Position numbers and translations under genes: made by a program | Notes under the pieces: model-generated | Databases searched by the model: none | What the model saw: the letters and a program-made list of their open reading frames with translations, nothing else | Told to the model about the DNA's origin: nothing | Assembly: GCA_000149265.1 (NCBI GenBank) | Contig: CH002567.1 | Span: 2,205,561 to 2,269,560, forward strand | Reading direction: 5' to 3' | From: Ciona savignyi | Lineage: Eukaryota; Chordata; Ascidiacea; Phlebobranchia; Cionidae | Length of the DNA stretch: 64,000 nt | In this document: positions 38,601 through 50,600 of the stretch, piece by piece | How positions within the stretch are numbered: the first letter of the stretch is position 1 | Layout: the number at the start of each line of letters is the position of its first letter

Positions 38601-41600
38601 CCAAGACAAAAAGGTTGGGAACCACTGATTTAGGGTGATAAATTCAGTAAATTCCCCTGAAACCAAAACCGTTTTTTTTTCATATCTTTTTGGTGCATAT
38701 AGCTTAAACAGTTGCCTCGTTTTAAATCACATTTGGCGGAATATTAGCGAGAAATTAAAAAATATGCCTACTATAGGGAAATACCGTAAAAATAAGATTT
38801 TGCTTTCAAACCATGACTGTAACAGGCGTGGCATGTCGCCCCGACATATACCAGAAGAAATAATGAAATCGTAATAAAACTATGTCATTCGTTAGCCAAC
38901 GTTGTCTAGGTATACAGAAACTAGACATTTTGGGTAATAAATCTATAGGAATTTCCCTTGTACGATAAAAACCACCAAAACGGTAACTTTTTGTAAAAAA
39001 AAACTTTTTAAGCAAAGCGCTTACACGGCTGCCATATGGGTCCCATTTAAAAAAAAGACACGCATATTGTTTTTTGTGTGTAAAAAAAACAATATTGTGT
39101 GTAATAAATTCTATGGGAGTCCCCTGATATTATCTTCTTTTGATAGCGCGAGAACAGCTGCTCAAAGTTTGATTATATTCGGTAATTGTTAGTGCGATAG
39201 CCGTAACTAGAGAAATATCCTAAAAATGTGTTCCTAAATCTTAATAATGACCCCATGAAATACTGCCCCGACATCTTTGTAGTAATATTTAAGATCTCTA
39301 TGTTATACCGCATATAAAAGCCAGAGGCGCCTCTTTCGTCGGTCTCCCTGCATCTCGACACACATATAATAAAGAACGTATTAACTAACGTTTGTTGAAC
39401 ACTATACAATATTCAACACGGAAGTCCTCAAACAGGATTGAAAATTTAAGTTATATAACCAGACCCAGATATGTAAAAACAGAAATTTATATACTTAACC
39501 CAGAAGAATTCCCCGAAGACATGAACACTCAATTGGGCTGTTTTGGAATTTAACTTCATTTCACTAAAACTTTGACAAGAGGCTTTAATTTAAAGCATTT
39601 GTGGTAAAATGTTCATAAATCTATCACGATTATATTCTTTTTCCAGGGTACGTGATGGTTGGATGTAAGCGGTTACTGCCAAACGTCGAGTTAGTTCGAC
39701 CGTTTATTATCGCGGCTTATTACGAGTTGCGCGAGTTTGTGTGAAATGTTTAGTAACGGATTGAATCTCTCGGCGAGCTATTGCGATGTCCTCCTTTCTA
39801 CCGGTAATAACAAACACTAGCTCCTCCCCACGCACCGGGGATTTAATGCAAGTGTTCGTCTTTACCTGGAGCGCTTTGATCTTGCATCCTTGTCTTTCAA
39901 CAATTTCTGTATAATGCTACGAGCACGCGGAATGGGCACGCATTCGGTCATGTTTTAACTTTTCTTGATCTCATCCTCGGAATTGTTGGCAATTCTTCCT
40001 ATGAAGCCATCTGGTTCTTCTGGCGTTATTAACGGTTGCAGTCGATGCTTTGCTTTACAAACAGTCTTAAAGTGACCACGTTTATGACAAGAAAAACATA
40101 CTGCGCTTCTAGTAGGACAATTAGCCCTTTCGTGTGAAAGATTGCTTTCCCGTGCCACATTCTTTGTTTTAGCTGCTGTTCTACAGGAATGCACAGCGTC
40201 CAACGATGGATTGTGTTCAACCTTTAAAGCAATTTGTTGTCTCTTTATACCTTTGGTATTTCTAAGCAAGTTTATTTCTCTTTCGAGGGTTAAATCGACA
40301 ATTATCTGTAGCCGTTCAGATAGTAAATCGTCGCTAATTCCCACGACTAATCTATTTCTCAACATTTTGTCTGTAAGCGTGCCATAATGGCAGTTCTCCG
40401 ACATTTTATACACTTGTGATAAATTCATCTACAGACTCCTCAGCCTGTTTCGAGCGTCGGTTGAACTTTGCCCTCTTAAAAATTACATTTTGATGCACAT
40501 TGAGGTGCGCCGTAAACTTAGTTTTTACGGTTTCATATCTTCCTCTTTCCGATTCCGTTAAGGTAAACGAACATAGCATGTCTTCCTTCTTATTGCTTAA
40601 TAAGTACATTAAGGTATTTACTTGTTTGGACTGTGATTTGTCCAACAGTCCTGATGCCTTCCGGTATCTCTCGAATCTTCGGTCCACTCAGACCATGACT
40701 CTGGAATACTGAAGGTGAATTCTTCCGGTGGAGCTATTTGAAAGGACATCTCACTTCTGACACCATGTAGTGTTCAACACACGTTAGGTAATACGTCCTT
40801 TATTATATGTGTGTCGAGATGGAAAGAGACCAACGAGAAAGATTTAAAATAATGTTGTTGTTTTTTAATTGTGTTTTACAGCTTTAACTTTTAAGAAAAT
40901 ATTCCTTTCTCGAAGATACAAAAGTGATCGCTAAAATTGCCAAAAATTGGATATTTTATAAATTGTTTCCGATATCGGGAATTCCCCTTGTTAAAAACTT
41001 AATAGTATGTACATGCGAGCTAGAATTCATTCAAGTTTCGACTCGTTTGGATAACTAATTCATGGCTTCATGCTAATAACCTGACAATTGGACATACCTG
41101 CCACCTGCGTTACGCAGAAAATAAAACAAACTTAAATAAAAAACAGATTTAAAGTGAACCCTTAAATATAAATATTTAATGATACATATGTCGTAACAGT
41201 TCGGTAATCTAACTGTGGGAAAAGGAGTGTTAAAAAACGACGGCAACAATGAACAATATAGACAGTTTTACCTAACAATGCAAACACCTAATGGTCCCTC
41301 ACATCAAAATGGTCTGGAACTATTTATAAAGTGACTGAACAGGGTGGATTAGCACAGGGCTTCTAAGATGTAAGATTTCTATATCTTTCCAGAATATGAT
41401 TGTCCAAACGGTTGGTTTTCATTCAACTATTGATTAAATAATCGCGGGATACAACATTTCTACAGGTCATTGAGTTTTGCCACAGCAATGCGAGTGACCC
41501 AATCAATCAACATAATAGCGAGGCTGACAACGCGCAAAACAGAAGATGTAACTTACGAAGTACATGGGACGTCATAACATCGACTAGCGATTTCGCTAAT

Positions 41601-44600
41601 GGAGCTAACCCACCAAACCCGGGTTTATTAAATCTTGCACCAATATTTCGGGTTGTAGGTGTTGCTCCAAGCCGTCGTTTTATTCTCGTGCTTGATGTAT
41701 CCGGGAGTATGCAAGGGGTAAGTAACAATAATCATATAAATTGTGTTTGTTAATTTACTGCCTAGCAGGTACTTTACTCCTGGTGAAAAGTTTTTGTTGG
41801 TTAACTTACACAACCTTCATCAACTAGCAGAACATCATGCTTCCAATGAGTTGTTAAACATATTACAAATTTGTGTCTTTCAGCTGAAAGGTGGTAAGAC
41901 CGAAACCAGTTTTTAACAAATTGAATAATACTGTTATTAGACTGGTTACCGGAAACACGATGTTTTAGTTACTCCAGCTTACTAATTAGCATAAAAAAAT
42001 ATTACAGACTCGTCTAACTATGATGCAACAGAGTGCTAGTACATTTGTAAGCACGTCCGTAGCGACTGGAGATTATGTTGGCATTGTACAGTTCGAAAGA
42101 CAGGCAACAAACCTCCAAAGTCTGACCCAAATAACATCACAAGCAGTTAGAGATCAGATTCAACAGAACATACCAAACGTGGCAGGCGGAGCCACATGCA
42201 TTGGATGCGGCATTCAGGAAGCTGTTCAAGTATGTTATGCAACACTGATTTTAACAAAATATATATTTATTAATAAAAATAATAAAGCCAATACAATTGA
42301 GAAAATGTGCAAAAGTGCATGATGCTTTAACTGTTGCCATTTTTGGTGCAATCTATACACCAGTTCAAACAAAAAACAAAACATATTATCTCACCATTGC
42401 TTAATTTATCAGTAGGTCCAACTATTAAACAGTTAACAAAATATTTGAACAGGAAATGGAAACCCACAATGCAATCGAAACATGTGGGCATATCATTGTA
42501 CTAACAGATGGTGGGGAAAATAGTCCACCGTTTATACGTGATGTAGCTCAAAACGCAAAAAGCAAGGTAAACTTTAAATCATAGCATGTTTATATAGCTT
42601 GGAGGTCAAAATTTACACATTGTTGCTTAAACACTGCAAATCCCAGAATTGTACAATTGACGCCATCTTCTTCACAACCACTCAAAATAGAGCACTGACC
42701 GATCTAGTAGAAGAAACTGGGGGGAAATGGTTTTTCGCCCAGGACCAAGACCTTCGGCGTTTGATGGGAGCGTTCGCGGCCATTGCTGTTGAAGACGATG
42801 GAGATATAACAAACTTGGTTTCAACGGTAATTACAGAATCTCTGTAGATTTTATCCCTGTAAATGGGAAAACTTTTAGTTACCTTGCAGATCCACTAGGC
42901 ATTTTATCTTCACAGTTGTCAAGTTACCAGGTCCATTGTGGTGTGTTGTAGAATGTTAATGTATGAATCGTTTGTTTAGTTTTAGTAAAACTGGGTAATC
43001 CATCGGGTTTATGTGATGTGTACAATGTTTATCACTTAGAACCAGCCGCGCCGAACGTACAAAAAGCCAGGGCATTACAGGTTTATTAAGCTTAATGGCC
43101 AGTCAATACCCCTTAAGCAGTATGTGTCGATCCAGTAAGGTCATGTTAAAGCGCGTCGCATTAAAAGGTTGTTTAATTTAAACCAACTAATAAGTTTCCG
43201 GCCGTGTCATTAGAAAGAAGCAACATTGCTTAAACCCAAAAACTATTTCTCCAATAACCCAATTGCGGGCACCAATCCAACATTTACTTGCGATTAGGAT
43301 CTCTTTTGCTACATCAATAGGGTAAACTATAAGTACCTTTCCCGACTATAAATAACCTATTGTGCAACCCTACAATTTGGGTCAGAGATGACAGATAGCT
43401 AGGATTAATAAATCTAGTATTTTTATATTACATTAATTTAAGTTAGAACATATTATCGAAAATTTTCTATAAGTTCACTTAAACGGATCTGTTTTTTTTC
43501 CAAAGTAGATTTTAGTACTTACTTTAGTCGTATTAAGTAACAAAGCTCCATTACAGATTGCATACAAACAACACGTACTGGCTGCTGGGGAACGCGCAAA
43601 TGGAGTTGTTACGATTGATAATACCGTGGGACTGAATACAACGTTTAAGTTTGCTTTTCAAACTGGCGCGCCTGGTGAGAGGAAATACTTTATTGGAAAT
43701 ATAAAACCATATCTGTTCCGAATTCATGTTTTTTTGTATTAGGATAGGATAGGATAGGATATTCATGTTTATCCCGTGAATGGGAAAACCAAGGGGATTA
43801 ACACACGGGCAATCGTCAGATCACCTCGCGCCCACCGTCGGGTTACCAGAGCTATTGCGGTGTGTTGTATATGATAGAAACGTTTCCTTCAATTTGGTAG
43901 AACCCATTTATCCGCGGGTTCAGGCAATGGGCGTAAAGTGCCTTGCCCAACGACACAACCGACTAGCTAGCGACCAGTTTCGCACCTGCAACCTTTCGAT
44001 TGAAAAGCGATGCACTTAACCGTTAGACCAGCCGGCCGGACGTATTTAATACAATGAAAGTTTTTAAAATCCATCTTAAAATATTGGGTTTTTATAACAG
44101 GCTTGTTCATTGTATTATTAAAATTATTATTGACAGTGGTGCAACTGACCGCCCCAAGTGGATGTATCTACAGTACTATACCATTCTCTATGCCGAATGC
44201 ATGTGCAGGACATCCTCTTGCACGGATCGATACAACGCTAAAACTAATTGACTTCGTTATTCCTGAAAGAGCCGAAGTAAGTCTGTAGAATCATCTTAAT
44301 CATATACAAAAATGCGTAGCAATTACTCTGTTAAACAGCGGTCAACACAAGGCAACTTGGCCAAATGTTTCCCCACTGTGAAGTGAGCCCAACTGCATTT
44401 TCTCATCCATGGGGATTAATATAAACGTCTGACCAGTTAGTGGTGATTTAGTGCGACGCCTTTCATCGGAAAGGTTTAAGGCTCGAAACTGGTCGCTAAC
44501 TAGTCGGTTGTGACCTTGGGCAAGGCACTTAACCGACATTGCCTGGACCCAGCAGATTAATGGGTTCTACCAATTTGAAGAAACATAATGAATTATACAC

Positions 44601-47600
44601 AACACATTGCAATATCTCCGATAACCTGACGGTGGGCACGAGGTGATCTGACGATTTCCAGTGTGTTAACTCTCTTGGTTTTCCCATTCACGGGGATAAA
44701 CATGAATATCCATCCATCCACATCACTTCATCGTATGTCGACGTTCAATTTAAACTACATGTTTAAATGTTTTTGTTAGGTTGGAACATGGAGATACGAC
44801 ATAACAACAAGCTTAAGGGAAACTATAAGTGTATCTGTTACGTCAAAGGCTGAAGCCAACGTCTTGCCAATTGTGGTGATAACTAGGACAAGATCAGCTA
44901 CCAGTAGTGTGAACGCACCAGTTGTCATAGAGGCAACGGTAAGATGCAATACTGTCATACTATAAATAATAAATGCAGTTTTTCATAAAAATAAAACTAT
45001 GATATATAACACAATGGACAGGTAACAAGAGGCGACCCTGGGCAGCCAATGCTGAACTTAGCCGTGGTTGCGGTAATTGAGAAACCGGACTCTACTACAG
45101 AGCGACTTGTTTTGTTAGATAATGGAGCAGGTTGGAAAACGACAAGATTTGATCATTATATAAATAATGTTATTGTATTTAAATATATATGTACTTGGTA
45201 TACAATATATATATATATGTATGTATAGTGCTTATGGTGCTATTAATTTTAACACAGGCGCAGACACGATTGAAAATGACGGCGTATATTCTAGAACTTT
45301 CTCTGGATTTTCATCAAGGGGCCGATACAGCATACAGGTAACTTTGTTAATCACATCATCTAAAAGGTTGTATTATAAATATAGTGTTGTTAAAATCTGA
45401 AATGTACATTTAACCTTTATGGCGAGTATTGCATGGCATATAGCGCACACATATTAAACTGTATGGAACAACTGATAAGATCATGTTGGTGTAATGATAT
45501 AATCGAAGTTGTATTTCCGATCTCCCACTTCGGAAGCTTTGCACTAGAGATTGCCTTTTAGTACTGAGAACCGTATGAAGGGTAAAACTGGCCCCAATTT
45601 TTTAAATTGTTTAAAGGCCTATATACAATATAAGATTATTCTAATACCAGTCGGTGCTATATGCCTCTTCATAAAGCTTGTGTAGATGTATATAGGCCTA
45701 CCCAAAGTGCCTTATAACAGGTTCTAACTGTCCGGATTGGAGCCAACTTTCGCTTAGAATATATTTCTGTAACTATTTGATAAAAACAGGGGTACATATA
45801 CATTATTTACAGGTGGAAGTAAACGGGACCCTGGAATCTACGGGTGCTGCATCATTCGCGTCTGGGTCTCCAGCTCCACTAATATTTGGAACCATATTGC
45901 GTAACGGTAATTTGGCTATTCGTCTCGTTGAATACAATTGTTTGACCAACTTTTTTCAGGTACAATATCTGGCAATCCAGCGGCTGGACGCTCAATACCA
46001 ATTAGGTCAACTGACAACGACCGTGGGAATTTTACAAGGGTTAAAACTAGCAATGGACTTGAGTTTGTAGGGTATGTGTTCATGCTGTGCCGATCGCGAT
46101 TAACTTAGTGACTAATTCTCACTAAAAATGCGACCCCGATCGCTGTGATTAATATCATGGTCGCTGAATACGGGTATAACTAATGTAAACATTAAATAAC
46201 AAAATTTTATATATGATTTATTTCATTTTGTTTCTTATTTCACACTAAAAAAATTAATTCAAGAAAAAATATTGGTGTCGACGGTCAACATATGATTCCT
46301 CTCTCTATATACTGTAACTGTGAAGAAAAAATGACTGAATCAGTGATTGTTCTTACCTTATTCCAGGGAAGTTATATCACCACAAAGCGATAATCTAGCT
46401 CCAAATCAGATCAACGATTTTTCTGCGGCCCAAATCGATCCAAACAATGTGACAAGTGGAATTCGACTGCACTTCACAGCTCCAGGAGATGATGCGGATG
46501 CTGGAACAGGTTTCATTATTATCTTTGATAGACCAGTGGTTTCCAATAAGTGGATCCTATAAAAATAATTTTTTTAAAAGCAGGGTGATTTGGGTGTGTC
46601 CTTTGGTTGTGGCAAGGTCCTTATTGACCATGCCTGGACCCAGAAGATTAATGATTATTATTAAAACTAAAGGAATGTCTCTATAATATACAAAATACTG
46701 CAAAAACCCTTAATTCTTCACAAGGTAATTTAATGATTGCCTGTGTGATAACTCTTCCGTGTTTTCACATTTGCGAGAATAATGAATGAATATCCCATTT
46801 TTTGTAAACCACCAGTAGGTAAATTATTGTTTGAAATACACTTATGCCACAAAAAATGTTAACTGGCTTTATAAAAATGGAGTTTGGATCTTTGTAAAAT
46901 AGGGATACTTACAAAGCGGTAGTAAGCTTTAAAAACCAATCATTTGCCAAAGTGCTATATCGAATAGTGAAAAAGATTTTGAGCTTTTTGGGACACAAAT
47001 GTTACAATTATTATAATTTTCTGAATAAAATAGATATTAATAGTTTTGAGAGTTTAAAACAATTGTGTATTTTAACTTTTAAAAATATACAAAAACAGCA
47101 ACATCATACCAAGTTTGCTATACATTTCGAGCTCCACGCAACCTTTCCACAAATTTTGGTGGAAACATTTGCCCATTTGTTTCCAAACTACCAAGCGCGG
47201 CAACCGTCAGAGAATCATTTGTTCTTCCATCACCTAACACTTCAGGAATGAGTGGTTCTGTGAGGTAACAGACAATGTGGCCCCTTTAACATAATACTAC
47301 AATAAATTTGTTTTTTAAAGACTGTAATAAGATTTAGAATATCCATTATAACCCATAACTGTTTTAGTTTTCTGCTTGTAGTGTTTAAACCTGTAAAAAC
47401 CTATAAAAAGAGACTAATCTTGGAAAAAATTAATTCTTTTATGTTTTTGCATTTTAGAATAGCAATTGCAATGACCGCCACTGATGAAGCAGGCAATGTA
47501 TCTCCAGTTTCGAACATTGTCCTTCTGCGCTTCTTTATTGAACCTCCTGTACCAAGTTAGTTCTAGTTGCAAATTTTACAATCATAAATGTAACACTCTT

Positions 47601-50600
47601 GTCCAATCTCAAATTCTTAATTTTAATCTTACTGGTTAGTTTGGTATAATAAAAAGGTTTAGCACCACTGCTTACTTAAATCAGCAAAAATGTCCACCAA
47701 AACAGAAAATTTTCATACAGAGAGCATGTTTATATACATACCATATTACCATGTTTGGTATAACTGTTGTAAAAATTAATCTCCATAGAGTGCCCAGAAG
47801 CACCTTCAGCATCATCCAATGGAAATGAACCAATTTACAGTACTAGCCCCACTGTTGTGGCCACCAGTAATTACTATAACAATGGAACAACAGCAAGTTA
47901 TACATGTCAGCAAGGATTTACAATTGCAAATGGAAATTCTGATACATTTACATGTAATTTTGGTCGTTGGGACCAAACATCAGCTCCATTTTGTGAACCA
48001 GGTAGTTTTTTGTGCAGTGGTTATAGGATGCGATAACTCGATATTGACACAACTTATTACAGAAAAGAAAGTATATTTTATAACATCTTTTCTTATCGAT
48101 AAAAGAATTTTTTTTAAGATATTGATATTTTAAAATAGTACTACCCTAATATTATCTCTCTCTCTCTCTTTTTAACTGTTTTAAATTTAAAAAACACAAA
48201 AAGCAATGGTTATTTTACAGATACTTATTCCTGTAATATGTCACTGAGTGGTTCGGTTGGTTATTCTTCACCATACTTAAATTCACCGAACAACAATACA
48301 ACTACAACCGTACATAACCTGGATTGCTACTACAGCATAAACGCCCAAAGTGGCACAAACGTTATAAAAGTGAATTTCAGGTCTTTTGATTTGGAGAAGC
48401 ACCCCACATGCAAGTAAGATGATTGACCGGATATTAAGCTGTTACATACGTTACCTTTTCAATTCCTTGCAGTCACGATTATGTTGCTGTGTATGAAGGA
48501 TCGACCACTAGATCCCGTTTGATTGGAAAATATTGTGGGACAAATTCTTCCTTCACCGTTACAGGTCGTGGCCAGTACATGTATATGCATTACCATACCG
48601 ACTCCTCAGTACCATCAGCAGGATTCCGATTTAGATATTACATTATACGTAAGTGCTAAATTCGAATTTTGGTATTTTTTAAAATGATTTTTTAAACTAA
48701 CCTAACCAGGCCCATATGTTACCAGCTCCAAGAACGGTGTCATGTGACCAACTTTTGATTGGAGGCGGGCCAGGTTCCGGGAATATCACATCACCCAATC
48801 ACCCCAGGAATTACCCACATAATGCCGACTGTAGGTATCGAATAAATGCTGGTAGCACATCCAGAACCATCACCTTAAGCTTTACTTCATTCAACTTGGA
48901 ACGTCACGCCTATTGCAAGTATGTTTCTATTTCGTTACTTCCTGTGCAATGCAATAATACTAACTCTCGTTTTCCCAGATTTGACTATGTTGATATTAGA
49001 GTTGGCTTCAAGGGAGATTTTTCCATACCAGTTAGAAGATACTGCGGCTCAAGCACTCCAGCTCCAATTACTATTACCGGTCAACAGTATGTTTATATTC
49101 AGTTCTTTACAGATGGCAGTGTCCCAAGATCAGGTTTTAGACTGCAGTACACTATATCAGGTAAGGTTTTTGGATTAAAACTACCACTTTGCCTTGGTAT
49201 AACCTATTGCAACTTGCAATACTTTACTTGTAGTTCACTGATAAATGTAACCAACCCATTTGAAAGCTATATTCAATAATTAGTGACAGCATACCAAATA
49301 TATATTGTGTGTGGACAATTTATTGTGCATTTAACAAATGTTTATGAAATGGCATCGATACAGAGAAAGAGATGGTTAGAAACCAACTACATTACTGAAT
49401 TTAATAAACCAGAATAAAGTAAAGGCAAATGTGTTATTATTCCAAGATAACGATAAAAAAATCCAAAATTTTAGAAGCATTTGCAAATATGTAGATATCA
49501 GGTTACATTTTTGCCTAACCCTTATCTTTCTATTTACTATTTAAGTTTATTTTTGGCCCCTTGCATACTCGTAAATAATATTAAAAATTATGTATAATTG
49601 CAGTCAAGCTGTATTTTCCAAGGACAATATATAGAACTAGAGAGTGTCAACCACGTGTTTAACCACCACTATTTATAAAACACCTGTTGTAGGCCATATA
49701 CTCATGCTACAGGGTCCCTAACCACATTTTGTATTTTATACACTGAGTATGTAGTTTGTTTCTGCAAGCATAAACGTATGGGTCCCATAGGTATTAAACC
49801 AAACTTCTTTTCCATGTGCAGTTATAAAAAGAATACGCGTGTGAGATTTTCGAACATTTTACCACAAATGTTTTAATTTAAGCTTCTTGTCACGCGCTGT
49901 AGTATAATGAAGGTTAATTCCCAAAACAGCCCGATTGAGTTTCATTATTTCGGGGAAATTCCACTGGGCTTAGTGCATTAATTTCTGTTTTTACATATCT
50001 GAGTAATGTTATCAAAGTTAGGTGTTTGTTAGATAATCTAACAAACAGTTTTAATCCGTTTTGGCGACTCCTTGTTGGAGATGTCGGCGCAATATGGCAT
50101 GCCTGTTACAATCATGGTTTTGACACAAGTCGTAATTTTTAGGGTATTTCCCTAGGTATTGTTTTTCTTTTTGCTCAATGGTACAACGTCGGATAGGGTA
50201 CTAACATTTTAGCCGACCAAGCGCTATGCCCTAAAGAGCTTATTTTAGAAAAAATACCGTTTTGGTTTTTCAACGCCCAGGGGAATTCCCCTAGGTATAT
50301 TACCCAAAATTTTGGTTTCCGCATAACTAGGCCTTGTTGTCTAACAAATGGCAAAGTTTTATTGCAATTCCATTACGTTTTCTAGTAGANNNNNNNNNNN
50401 NNNNNNNNNNNNNNNNNNNNNNNNNNNNNNNNNNNNNNNNNNNNNNNNNNNNNNNNNNNNNNNNNNNNNNNNNNNNNNNNNNNNNNNNNTAATTTTTTTA
50501 ATTTTTCTAAGTGTTTTATCAGTGGCTAATGCACTCACATTTGATCAAATATAGTTTAAATTGGAGCAGCCATTTAAGCGCTCTGCGCAAAAAAGCTAAT

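Larger units (their letters stand above)
37152..41465. other. Large intron 5 of the CLCA-CUB gene, filled with repeats
   Basis: This 4.3-kb intron holds a SINE fragment, copies of the ~335-bp dispersed repeat in reverse orientation (37225-37726 and 38628-39060), two nested hAT MITEs, and a Gypsy-like fossil. No extra exon that keeps phase 0 between exons 5 and 6 was needed or found. Confidence 0.7.

Noticed and set aside
48710-48725. Earlier acceptor for the CLCA CUB2 exon (before GCCCATATG)
   Set aside because: It breaks the phase from exon 22; the acceptor TTACCAG at 48725 keeps the frame, and the same holds at 52340 in the duplicate.
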